This document shows, piece by piece, positions 27,537 to 35,624 of a stretch of DNA of 64,000 nucleotides. The stretch is taken from positions 1 to 64,000 of the forward strand of contig NZ_JAUYZI010000001.1 of the NCBI RefSeq assembly GCF_030700245.1, read 5' to 3'. The notes beneath the pieces are model-generated. The model was not told the origin of the DNA and ran no database searches. It saw only the letters and a program-made list of their open reading frames with translations. The stretch is from Methylobacterium amylolyticum. Its GTDB lineage: Bacteria; Pseudomonadota; Alphaproteobacteria; Rhizobiales; Beijerinckiaceae. Positions within the stretch are counted from its first letter, which is position 1. Every line of letters begins with the position of its first letter. The position numbers and the translations under genes are program-made.

Positions 27537-28423
27537 CCGGCGCCCCCACCCTCCCGCTCCGGACCCGCCGCGCCGTGTTGGCCGGCGTCCTCGGGCTCGC
27601 CTGCGCCCCCGCGGCGCTCCGCGCGGCGACGCCGCCCGGGCGCATCGCCTCGCTCGGGGGCGCCGTGACCGAGACGCTCTACCGGCTCGGCGCGGCCGAC
27701 CGGATCGTCGCGGTCGACACGACGAGCCTGTTCCCGCCCGAGGCCCTGCGCGAGAAGCCGAACGTCGGCTACCTGCGCGCCCTGTCGGCGGAGGGGCTGC
27801 TCTCGGCCCGGCCGGATCTCGTGATCGCCGCCGAGGATGCGGGGCCGCCGGACGTGCTCGTCCTCCTGCGGGAGGCGGGCGTGCCGGTCGCGCTCGTCAA
27901 GGAACCGCCGACGCCGGAGGGCGTCCGCGACAAGATCGCGACGGTCGGCCGCCTCGCCGGCCTCGACGGGGCCGCCGCGAGCCTCGCGCGCGACGTTGAC
28001 GCGCACTTCGCCGAGCTGGCGCGGCGGCGGGCGCGCATCGCGCATCCCGCCCGGGCCCTGGTGATCCTGTCGCTGGCGGGCGGCCGCATCCTGGTCGGCG
28101 GCCGCGGCAGCACCGCCGACGGCATCCTGGCGCTCGCCGGGGCCGAGAACGCCGCCGCGGGGATCAGCGGGTTCAAGCCGATGACCGACGAGGCCCTGGT
28201 GGCCGCCGCGCCGGACACGGTGGTGATGATGCGCAACGGACCCGACGGGCCGGGCGCCGACGCCGTGTTCGCGCCGGGCACCGCCCTCGGGCAGACGCCG
28301 GCCGCCGCCAAGCGCGCCCTGGTGACGATGGACGGGCTCTACCTCCTCGGCTTCGGCCCGCGCACCCCGGAGGCGGCCACGGACCTGATGCGGGCGATCT
28401 ATCCCGACCTGTTCCGTGGCTGA
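27533..28423 (+). CDS. hmuT: Hemin ABC transporter periplasmic binding protein HmuT
   Basis: A 296-residue class III binding protein with a signal peptide (TRRAVLAGVLGLACAPAALR, AA). The mature part begins RIASLGGAVTETLYRLGAADRIVAVD, the usual start of haem/cobalamin binding proteins, and has SAEGLLSARPDLVIAAEDAG, ILVGGRGSTADGILALAGAEN. It delivers haem to HmuUV. The ATG overlaps the hemP stop by four bases, and hmuU begins eight bases before its end. Confidence 0.92.
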   Translation: MTGAPTLPLRTRRAVLAGVLGLACAPAALRAATPPGRIASLGGAVTETLYRLGAADRIVAVDTTSLFPPEALREKPNVGYLRALSAEGLLSARPDLVIAAEDAGPPDVLVLLREAGVPVALVKEPPTPEGVRDKIATVGRLAGLDGAAASLARDVDAHFAELARRRARIAHPARALVILSLAGGRILVGGRGSTADGILALAGAENAAAGISGFKPMTDEALVAAAPDTVVMMRNGPDGPGADAVFAPGTALGQTPAAAKRALVTMDGLYLLGFGPRTPEAATDLMRAIYPDLFRG

Positions 28424-29498
28424 TGCCGATCGCCCGGTCACGGGGCGGGGTGGCACGGCCCGCGCGCGCGGCCTCCTCGTCCTCGCCGCCCTCCTCGCCC
28501 TCGTCGCCGCCGCCGGGCTGCTCTCGGTCGGCCTGGGCGCGATCCGGATCTCCCCCGGCCGGATCGTCGAGGTGATGACCGGGGGCGGATCGGACCCGCT
28601 GGCGGCGCGCGACGCCCTCGTCGTCCTCAACATCCGCCTGCCCCGGACCCTGCTCGGGCTGCTGGTCGGGGCGGGTCTCGCCGTCTCGGGGGCGCTGATG
28701 CAGGGGCTGTTCCGCAACCCGCTCGCCGATCCCGCCCTGGTCGGCGTCTCGGCAGGGGCTGGGCTCGCGGCCGCGTCGGTCATCGTGCTGGGCGACCGGC
28801 TGCTGCACGCCCTCGGCCTGCCCGGCCCCCTGCCCTACGCGGTGCTGCCGGCCGGGGCCTTCCTCGGCGGCCTGACCGCGACCCTCGGCCTCTACGCGGT
28901 CGCGACCCGCGCCGGGCGCACCTCCGTCGCGACGATGCTGCTCGCCGGGATCGCGCTCGGCGCGCTGGGCGGGGCGCTGACGGGGCTCCTCGTCTTCGCC
29001 AGCGACGACCGGCAGTTGCGCGACCTGACGTTCTGGACGCTCGGCAGCCTCGGCGGCGCGAGCTGGGCGAAGGTCGCGGCGACCGCCCCCCTGATCCTGC
29101 CCGTCCTCGTCGCCGTCCCGTTCCTCGGCCGCGGCCTCAACGCCCTGGTGCTCGGCGAGGCGGAGGCCTTCCATCTCGGCGTCCCGGTCGAGCGGCTGAA
29201 GCGCGCGGTGATCCTGCTGGTGGCCGTATCGGTGGGCGCGAGCGTGGCGGCGGCGGGGGTGATCGGCTTCCTCGGGCTGGTGGTGCCGCACATGCTGCGC
29301 CTCGCGATCGGCCCGGAGCATCGCCGGCTGCTGCCGGCCTGCGCGCTGCTCGGCGGCGCGCTGCTCGTGCTCGCCGACATCGCCGCCCGCCTCGCGGTGG
29401 CGCCGGCCGAGCTGCCGATCGGGATCGTCACCGCTCTGGTCGGCGCGCCGGTGTTCCTGTGGATGCTGCTCGGCCGGGCCCGGACGCTGGATGCCTGA
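28416..29498 (+). CDS. hmuU: Hemin ABC transporter permease HmuU
   Basis: A FecCD-family permease, 360 residues, with eight to ten hydrophobic helices. LNIRLPRTLLGLLVGAGLAV, SGALMQGLFRNPLADPALVG and VVPHMLRLAIGPEHRRLLPA are the hallmark segments of the family. It starts at GTG, overlapping hmuT by eight bases and hmuV by eight bases at the other end, so the three genes form one tight operon. Confidence 0.93.
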   Translation: MADADRPVTGRGGTARARGLLVLAALLALVAAAGLLSVGLGAIRISPGRIVEVMTGGGSDPLAARDALVVLNIRLPRTLLGLLVGAGLAVSGALMQGLFRNPLADPALVGVSAGAGLAAASVIVLGDRLLHALGLPGPLPYAVLPAGAFLGGLTATLGLYAVATRAGRTSVATMLLAGIALGALGGALTGLLVFASDDRQLRDLTFWTLGSLGGASWAKVAATAPLILPVLVAVPFLGRGLNALVLGEAEAFHLGVPVERLKRAVILLVAVSVGASVAAAGVIGFLGLVVPHMLRLAIGPEHRRLLPACALLGGALLVLADIAARLAVAPAELPIGIVTALVGAPVFLWMLLGRARTLDA

Positions 29499-30369
29499 CG
29501 CCGCCGCCCTCGTCGCGGGGACCGACCTCGCCTATCGCGCGGGCGGTCGCGACCTCGTGTCGGGGGTCTCGCTGACGGTCGCGCCGGGCACGCTCCAGGT
29601 GATCGTCGGGCCGAACGGTGCCGGCAAGTCGACGCTCCTGCGCCTCCTCAGCGGAGAGCTGCGCCCGAGCCATGGCGCGGTCGCCTACGGCGGGGTGCCG
29701 GTCGCGTCGATCCCGCCCTGGCGGCTCGCGGCCCTGCGCGCGGTGCTGCCGCAGAGCGCGCGGCTGGCCTTCCCGTTCGCCGCCGCGGAGGTGGCGCGCA
29801 TCGGCCTCGACGGGATCGGCCGCGGCCTCACGCGCCGGGACCGGGCGGCCATCCTCGCCGACGCCCTGCGGCAGGCCGACGTCCTGGCGCTCGCCGAGCG
29901 CCCCTACCAGACCCTGTCGGGGGGCGAGCAGGCCCGCGTCCAGTTCGCCCGGGTGCTGTGCCAGCTCGCCGCCGGCCGCACGCTGGCCGCCGAGCAGGTG
30001 CTGTTCCTCGACGAGCCCACGGCGAGCCTCGACCTGCGCCACCAGTGCGCCATCCTCGACGCGGTCGACCGGCTGCGGCACCGGGGCGTCGGCGTGGTGG
30101 CGATCCTGCACGATCTCAACCTCGCGGCCGCCTACGCCGACACGCTGCTCGTGCTCGACGGCGGCCGCCTCGTCGCGCGGGGGGCGCCGGCCGCGATCCT
30201 GCGCGACGCGCTGATCGGCGCGGTGTTCCGGGTGCCGTGGCCGGTCGGGCGGGTCCCCGCGGGCGGCCAGCCGTTCATCCTGCCGCACCGGATGTTGCCG
30301 GCGGGCCACAACCCCCAGGATCGTGACGCCGGGCTGGAACCGTTTCAGCCTGGGGCAGGAGCACCTTAG
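29491..30369 (+). CDS. hmuV: Hemin ABC transporter ATP-binding protein HmuV
   Basis: A 292-residue ATPase: Walker A GPNGAGKST near residue 40, signature LSGGEQARV near 140, Walker B VLFLDEPTASLD near 175, H-loop LHDLNLAA near 208. The order and spacing match HmuV. The final 30 residues after VGRVPAGGQPFILPH are polar and unlike the family; translation may simply run on to the first available stop. It powers import of periplasmic haem through HmuU. Confidence 0.93.
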   Translation: MPDAAALVAGTDLAYRAGGRDLVSGVSLTVAPGTLQVIVGPNGAGKSTLLRLLSGELRPSHGAVAYGGVPVASIPPWRLAALRAVLPQSARLAFPFAAAEVARIGLDGIGRGLTRRDRAAILADALRQADVLALAERPYQTLSGGEQARVQFARVLCQLAAGRTLAAEQVLFLDEPTASLDLRHQCAILDAVDRLRHRGVGVVAILHDLNLAAAYADTLLVLDGGRLVARGAPAAILRDALIGAVFRVPWPVGRVPAGGQPFILPHRMLPAGHNPQDRDAGLEPFQPGAGAP

Positions 30370-30497
30370 ACCGGCGCCAGACTGACGCCGTCCGCGCGGC
30401 GTTGACCGCGCGGCGATACGGATCGCATCACGGGTCCAGCCAGCCCGCCTTCCGCCAGCCAGCCACACACGCTGTCTCCCGTCCTCGCGGAAGTGTC

Positions 30498-32723
30498 ATG
30501 CTCTCCCGTCGCGCCCACGTCTCGCCTCGCGCCCAGGTCTCCTGTCGCGCCCAGGTCTCCTGTCGCGCCCAGGTCTCCTGTCGTGCCCACGCATGCCGGC
30601 TCGGCCTCGTGGCCGGCGTCTCGCTGCTGTCCCTGCTGACCGCGCAGGCCCAGGACGCGGCCACGCCGCCGGCCCCGTCGACGGCCGACGCCGCCATCAG
30701 CCTCGACGCCCTGACGGTGACCTCCACCAAGACGGAGGAGCCGGCGATCGACGCCCTGTCGGCCACCAGCGTCGTCACCCGCGAGCAGATCAGCCGCCTC
30801 CAGCCGAGCCGCCTGTCGGAGGTGCTGCGCGACGTGCCCGGCGTGACGACCCAGGAGAACCAGAACGACCCGGCCCAGGCCATCAACATCCGCGGCCTCC
30901 AGGATTTCGGGCGCGTCAACGTGCTGGTCGACGGCGCGCGCCAGAACTTCCAGACCTCCGGCCACAGCGCGAACGGGGTGTTCTACCTCGATCCCGAGCT
31001 CGTCGGCGGCATCGACATCACCCGCGGTCCCGCCTCGACCATCTACGGGTCCGGGGCGATCGGCGGCGTCGTCAGCTTCCGCACCCGCTCGATCGACGAC
31101 ATCCTGGCGCCGGACGAGCGCGCGGGCGCGGTCCAGAAATGGGGCTTCGGCACCAACGGCCAGAAGTTCCTGAACTCCACGGCCCTCGGCGCCCGCATCG
31201 GCACCGGCGCCGACGTGTTCGGCCAGTTCGTCTACCGGGACAACGCGCCCTACCGCGACGGCCTCGGCAACCTCGTGCGCGACACCGGCAACGAGCTGAC
31301 CGCCGGGCTCGCCAAGTTCAACGTCCGGCCGGCGGACGGCCACGAGATCAGCGGCACCGCGCTCGTCCAGGACTTCGACTTCGCCAACAACGGCACCAGC
31401 AACGCGGGTGCGCGCTTCCGCAACGCCGTGCAGGCCGACACCTACACGCTGGGCTACCGCTTCGCCCGGCCGGACGTGCCGCTGATGGATTTCAGCGCGA
31501 AGGGCTATCTCACGACCACCCACAACACGCTGACGTTCCTCAACGACACCGCGAGCGGCCTCTACGGCAACCTCGGCGTGCGCGCCGGGAACCGGATCAG
31601 CTACGACATCGAGACCACCGGCTTCGACATCCACAACACCGCGCGGTTCGACACCGGGGTGCTCGGCCACGCCCTGACGATCGGCGGCGACGCCGTGTTC
31701 GACCGGGTGCGGACCACGGACGAGGCCGGCGGCTTCGGATCCGCCTTCACCCCGTCCGGCCGGCGCACGCTGGCCGGCGCGTTCATCCAGGACGAGGTGC
31801 GCTACGCGGCGTGGCTGCGCGTGATCGGCGCGCTGCGCTACGACCAGTACGACCTCGCCGGGGGCAACTACCAATCCGGTGGCGACCGCCTCTCGCCCAA
31901 GATCACCGTCGGCGTCTCGCCGTTGCCCGGCATCGAGTTCTACGGCACCTACGCCGAGGGCTACCGGGCTCCCTCGATCACCGAGACCCTCGTCCAGGGC
32001 ATCCACCCGTTCCCGGCCTTCAACATCCTGCCGAACCCGACCCTCAAGCCGGAGGTCGCCCACAACATCGAGGGCGGCGTCAACCTCAAGTACAACGACG
32101 TGCTGGCCGCGGGCGACGCGTTCCGCGCCAAGGCCAACGTGTTCCAGAACGAGATCGACAACTACATCAACATCGCGCCGGTGGGCCCGACCTACTTCGT
32201 CCCGGCGATCGCCGGGATCCCCGCCTCGATCTGCGCCGCCCGGCCGGGGCGCTTCCCCTGCGTCATCCCGGTGCGGTCGTTCCAGTATCTCAACGTCGCC
32301 CGGGCCGAGCTGTCGGGCGTCGAGCTGGAGGGCGCCTACGACTGGGGCGGCGGCTTCGTGTCGCTGGCGGCCACGCATATCGAGGGGCGCAACCGCGCGA
32401 CGCGCGAGACGCTGCTGACGGTGCCGCCGGACCGGATCAGCACCACGCTCGGCCTGCGCTTCCTGGAGGGCGCGCTGACGGTCGGCACCCGCCTCACCCT
32501 CGTGGACAGCCGCCGCGACGTGCCGGCGGGCACGACGATCCTGGCGACCAAGGGCTACGGGATCGTCGACCTGTTCGCGACCTACCAAGCCAACGACAGG
32601 GTCCGCGCCGACTTCATCCTCCAGAACGCCTTCGACAAGCGCTACACCCAGTACCTCAACCTGCTGCCGAGCCCGGGCCTGACCGCGAAGGCGGCGATCA
32701 GCATCAAGTTCGCGACGCGGTGA
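30498..32723 (+). CDS. TonB-dependent haem/haemoglobin receptor
   Basis: An outer-membrane receptor of about 741 residues from the ATG at 30498. After the N-terminal region come a TonB-box-like stretch (LDALTVTSTKTEEPAI), the plug domain (SEVLRDVPGVTTQENQND, INIRGLQDFGRVNVLVDGAR, GPASTIYGSGAIGGVVSFRT) and a 22-strand barrel ending in Arg after AISIKFATR. GTYAEGYRAPSITETL with NPTLKPEVAHNIEGG is typical of haem receptors (the FRAP/NPxL region). The signal peptide is unusual: about 40 residues with an 18-bp tandem repeat precede the hydrophobic core. Position after hmuTUV supports haem as ligand. Confidence 0.9.
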   Translation: MLSRRAHVSPRAQVSCRAQVSCRAQVSCRAHACRLGLVAGVSLLSLLTAQAQDAATPPAPSTADAAISLDALTVTSTKTEEPAIDALSATSVVTREQISRLQPSRLSEVLRDVPGVTTQENQNDPAQAINIRGLQDFGRVNVLVDGARQNFQTSGHSANGVFYLDPELVGGIDITRGPASTIYGSGAIGGVVSFRTRSIDDILAPDERAGAVQKWGFGTNGQKFLNSTALGARIGTGADVFGQFVYRDNAPYRDGLGNLVRDTGNELTAGLAKFNVRPADGHEISGTALVQDFDFANNGTSNAGARFRNAVQADTYTLGYRFARPDVPLMDFSAKGYLTTTHNTLTFLNDTASGLYGNLGVRAGNRISYDIETTGFDIHNTARFDTGVLGHALTIGGDAVFDRVRTTDEAGGFGSAFTPSGRRTLAGAFIQDEVRYAAWLRVIGALRYDQYDLAGGNYQSGGDRLSPKITVGVSPLPGIEFYGTYAEGYRAPSITETLVQGIHPFPAFNILPNPTLKPEVAHNIEGGVNLKYNDVLAAGDAFRAKANVFQNEIDNYINIAPVGPTYFVPAIAGIPASICAARPGRFPCVIPVRSFQYLNVARAELSGVELEGAYDWGGGFVSLAATHIEGRNRATRETLLTVPPDRISTTLGLRFLEGALTVGTRLTLVDSRRDVPAGTTILATKGYGIVDLFATYQANDRVRADFILQNAFDKRYTQYLNLLPSPGLTAKAAISIKFATR
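30510..30581 (+). repeat. 18-bp tandem repeat in the receptor's signal region
   Basis: CGCGCCCAGGTCTCCTGT is present three times in perfect tandem (30528-30581), preceded by one degenerate copy (30510-30527). In frame it encodes repeats of R-A-Q-V-S-C, adding polar residues and cysteines ahead of the signal-peptide hydrophobic core. Confidence 0.93.
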
Positions 32724-32745
32724 GGCCGGGACGCGCCCGGACCGC

Positions 32746-33639
32746 CTACGCGACCACGAGGTTGAGGCGCCGGGCGGCGGGCGAGAGGGTCACCCGCCGT
32801 CCCCAGTCGAACGCGACGAAATCCTGCTCGATCCCGTCCGCGAACACCACGCCGCCCTCGTTCATCCGTGAGGTCACGGCGAGCGGCGCCTCGGCGAACT
32901 TGCCCGCGCGCAGGTCCGTACCCGTGGCGACGCTCCGGAACGGCTCGCGCACCCAGTAGCCGACCGCCAGCTCCTCGACGCCCACGTCGAGGGTGAGGTG
33001 CGTGGCGTCGCTGATCGAGCGGGCCCAGCCTGTCAGGCCGGTCCCCGAGGCCACGATCAGGCCGCTCGACGACTGGTCCTCGGCCCGGCCGCCCGCCTCG
33101 ATCCGGTACCGCGCCGACTGGTGGCTGCGGTGGCCGACGAAGATCTCGTTGAGGGCGAGCAGCCGCTCGCCCCCGTCCAGCACCGCCTGGACCATGGTGC
33201 GCCGTTCCAGGGGGGCGGCCCCGGCCGCGCTCGCCGGGAGCAGCGCCGCCAAGTGCTCCACCCGCAGGCGGGCCAGCACGCCGTCGAACAGGTCCGGGGC
33301 CGGGTTGACGCCGACCACCGGCTGGCCGTCGAGGTACTTGGCGACGTTCGCCACGAGGCCGTCCTGCCCGACCGCCACCACCACGTCCTCGGGGGCGAAA
33401 AGGAAGCGGTCGAGATCGGGGCGCCGGACCAGCGCCTGCCGCCAGTCCGGGGGAACCGCCGCGCGCGCCGCGGCGAGCACCGCGTGGAACCGGCCGTGGC
33501 GCGCCTCGGCCTCGGCGACCGACTGCCCGCGGCTCTCCAAGAAGAACCGGACCTGGCCGCGGGTGGCGTGGCGGGCGAGCAGCAGCTCGTAGTCGGTGTC
33601 GCGGATCACGAACACCGCCCGGGGCGTGAGGGCCGGCAC
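32746..33639 (-). CDS. NAD kinase-like protein with altered GGDG motif
   Basis: A 297-residue protein whose C-terminal two thirds follow the NAD kinase/diacylglycerol kinase-like fold. The GGDG loop reads VVAVGQDGLVANVAKYLDG (G91-Q-D-G94), the NE motif is LALNEIFVGHRS (N164, E165), and the Thr/Gly-rich loop is SGTGLTGWARS (198-208) in place of TPTGSTAY. The changed GGDG and Thr loops suggest altered or lost kinase activity. It is the third gene of an operon with an SPFH protein and a Nudix regulator, 11 bases after the former. A role in NAD(P) or nucleotide sensing is inference. Confidence 0.75.
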   Translation of the reverse strand: MPALTPRAVFVIRDTDYELLLARHATRGQVRFFLESRGQSVAEAEARHGRFHAVLAAARAAVPPDWRQALVRRPDLDRFLFAPEDVVVAVGQDGLVANVAKYLDGQPVVGVNPAPDLFDGVLARLRVEHLAALLPASAAGAAPLERRTMVQAVLDGGERLLALNEIFVGHRSHQSARYRIEAGGRAEDQSSSGLIVASGTGLTGWARSISDATHLTLDVGVEELAVGYWVREPFRSVATGTDLRAGKFAEAPLAVTSRMNEGGVVFADGIEQDFVAFDWGRRVTLSPAARRLNLVVA

Positions 33640-33650
33640 GGGTCGCCTCC

Positions 33651-34637
33651 TCAGCGCGCCGCGGCGGGCGCCGGGAGCCCCCGGCGGACCTCGCCCAGCA
33701 CGGCGGCGAGCAGGTCGGGCGAGACGTTGAGGTGCTCGATCGTGTCGAGCTTGCCCGCGAATTCCCGCGCGGCGAGTCCCAGCAGGACGGCGGGCGGCAT
33801 GTCGCGGTAGACCGCGGCGCGCCGCTGCTCGGCCTCGGCGCGGGCGCCCTCGATGAGGCGGATGCGCTCGGCCTCCGCCGCCGCCTCCAGGCGCTGCGCC
33901 TCCGCGAGGCCGGCGGCGCGCTCGCGGGCGTTCTCCGCCTCCTGGGCGATCAGCTCCGTCTCGCGCCGGGCCAGCTCGGTCCGCGTGGCGAGCTCGTTCT
34001 CGGCGATGGCGCGCTCCTTCTCGACCGCGAGCGCGCGCCGGGCGAAGGTCGCCTCGTCGGCCTTCTGTTGCAGGGCCTCGAAGGTCGGCGTCTGGAGGGC
34101 GCGCTCCAGCTCGCTGGCCGGCGCGAGGTTGGTGAGGCGCACCGACACCGCCGCGACGCCGATCTCGGCGAGCGCCGGGGCGGCGGCGAGGACCGATTCG
34201 AGGACGCCGCGCAGCGGTTCCGGGCCCGCGTCGAGGAGCGCGCCGATCGGGCTCGCCCCGAGATACTGGAGGGCCGCCTGCCCGGCGATGCCGCTCAGCC
34301 GCGCCTCGATCCGCTCGATCGGCTCGCCCTGAAGGCGCCCGGTGGCGAGGTCGATGGAGAAATCGACCCGGCTCGCCAGCAGCTCGGGATCGACGACGTG
34401 CCAGCCGATCGTCCCCTGGACCACGACGGTCTGGAAGTCCCGGCTGCGCCCGCGGACGAATAGCGTCATCTCGCGATCGTCCACCGGCACCTCGCTGATG
34501 CTCGCGGTCTCCGGCCGGAACCAGAACACGAGGCCCCGCCCGCTCTGGCGGATGCGGCCGTTGCGGAAGCGGATGATGTGGCTGCTCGCCTCGCTCCGGA
34601 GCTGGGCGATCACACCGATGTTGCGGACGGTTGCCAT
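33651..34637 (-). CDS. SPFH (Band 7/stomatin-like) domain protein
   Basis: A 328-residue SPFH-domain protein lacking the usual N-terminal membrane helix. The SPFH part spans about residues 10-190 (RGLVFWFRPETASISEVPVD, VQGTIGWHVVDPELLASRVD); a long Glu/Ala-rich coiled coil follows (about 190-270, QKADEATFARRALAVEKERA) and then a short C-terminal domain. SPFH proteins form ring-like scaffolds. AGGAGG lies before the ATG. It sits between the Nudix and the NADK-like gene with spacings of 16 and 11 bases, indicating one transcript. Confidence 0.85.
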   Translation of the reverse strand: MATVRNIGVIAQLRSEASSHIIRFRNGRIRQSGRGLVFWFRPETASISEVPVDDREMTLFVRGRSRDFQTVVVQGTIGWHVVDPELLASRVDFSIDLATGRLQGEPIERIEARLSGIAGQAALQYLGASPIGALLDAGPEPLRGVLESVLAAAPALAEIGVAAVSVRLTNLAPASELERALQTPTFEALQQKADEATFARRALAVEKERAIAENELATRTELARRETELIAQEAENARERAAGLAEAQRLEAAAEAERIRLIEGARAEAEQRRAAVYRDMPPAVLLGLAAREFAGKLDTIEHLNVSPDLLAAVLGEVRRGLPAPAAAR

Positions 34638-34653
34638 GATGTCCTCCTCAGGA

Positions 34654-35376
34654 CTAACGTGATCTGTCGAACCGGTAGAGCTCGGCCGGGCGGAAGGCCG
34701 TGCCGGCCTCGCGGGCGCCGGTGGGCGCGATCCGGCCGCGGTCGAGCGTGCGGCGGCGGAAGGCCGACTTGTTGAGGGGCGCGCCGAGGATCGCCTCGTG
34801 CACGTCCTGGAGCTGCCGGAGGGTGAAGTGCTCCGGCAGGAGCGCGAAGGCGACGTCCGAGTAGTCGAGCTTGCCCCGCAGCCGCAGCACGGCGAGCGCG
34901 AGGATGTCGGCGTGGTCGAAGGCGAGGGCGAGCGCCTCGCCGCGCTCCGTCACCGCCGAGACCGGGCCGCCCGCCTCGCCGGCCCACGGCACCGCGACGG
35001 ACGCCGCCGTCAGGTCGCTGCCCGCGCCGAGCCCGGCGAGATCCCGCTCCGGCAGGAGCGCGAGGTAGGCCACCGACACGATCCGCATGCGGGGATCGCG
35101 CCCCACGGCACCGAAGGTGTAGAGCTGCTCGAGCCGGGCCCGGGCGATCCGCGCCTTGTCGCGCAGGACGCGCTCCGCCGCCGCGTCGAGGGTCTCGGCG
35201 ATCCCCACGAAGCCCCCTGGCAGCGCCCACCGGCCGGCCTGCGGAGGGTCGCTCCGCCGGGTCAGCAGGACGGTCAGGCGGCCGCTCCGCAGGCCCAGGA
35301 GGACGAGATCCACCGCCAGGGCCGGCCGCTCGTAGGCGGCGGGATCGTAGCCGGCCAGGAACTCGGACTCGCTCAT
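34654..35376 (-). CDS. Nudix-domain transcription factor, NrtR-like
   Basis: A 240-residue protein with an N-terminal Nudix fold (about 15-150) and a C-terminal winged helix (about 155-235). The Nudix box region reads GGFVGIAETLDAAAERVLRD, which lacks most of the catalytic REXXEE glutamates, as in the NrtR regulators that bind ADP-ribose instead of hydrolysing it. The C-terminal part has LLPEHFTLRQLQDVHEAILG and LNKSAFRRRTLDRGRIAPTG, which match the NrtR winged helix. The ATG at 35376 has an AAGG site 6 bases away. A perfect dyad lies 12 bases upstream and may be its own operator. Confidence 0.85.
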   Translation of the reverse strand: MSESEFLAGYDPAAYERPALAVDLVLLGLRSGRLTVLLTRRSDPPQAGRWALPGGFVGIAETLDAAAERVLRDKARIARARLEQLYTFGAVGRDPRMRIVSVAYLALLPERDLAGLGAGSDLTAASVAVPWAGEAGGPVSAVTERGEALALAFDHADILALAVLRLRGKLDYSDVAFALLPEHFTLRQLQDVHEAILGAPLNKSAFRRRTLDRGRIAPTGAREAGTAFRPAELYRFDRSR

Positions 35377-35387
35377 CGCTCGCCTTC

Positions 35388-35402
35388 TGCTCATTGTGAG
35401 CA
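35388..35402. promoter_or_regulatory. Perfect dyad upstream of the Nudix regulator gene
   Basis: TGCTCA-TTG-TGAGCA, a 6-bp perfect inverted repeat around three bases, lies 12 bases before the ATG of the Nudix/winged-helix gene, in an AT-richer stretch. Its placement fits an autoregulatory operator for the operon. Confidence 0.6.
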
Positions 35403-35624
35403 TAACTAAGACGCACTTTGCGCATATGTCAAGGAGCGCGGAACGGTCACGCTCCGCCGTGGAGCGCACAGGGCCGCACCGCCCGCGCACCGATCCGCCG
35501 CGGCGCGTCCGGGCGGTGCGGCCCCGGCCCGGAAAAGGGCGAAGCTTCCCGTGGCGGCGCCTCGGCCGGCGGCGGAGCCTGTGCATCGAGCCGGCCACCA
35601 ACCGCCGGCGCAGGAGGTTCCCCG

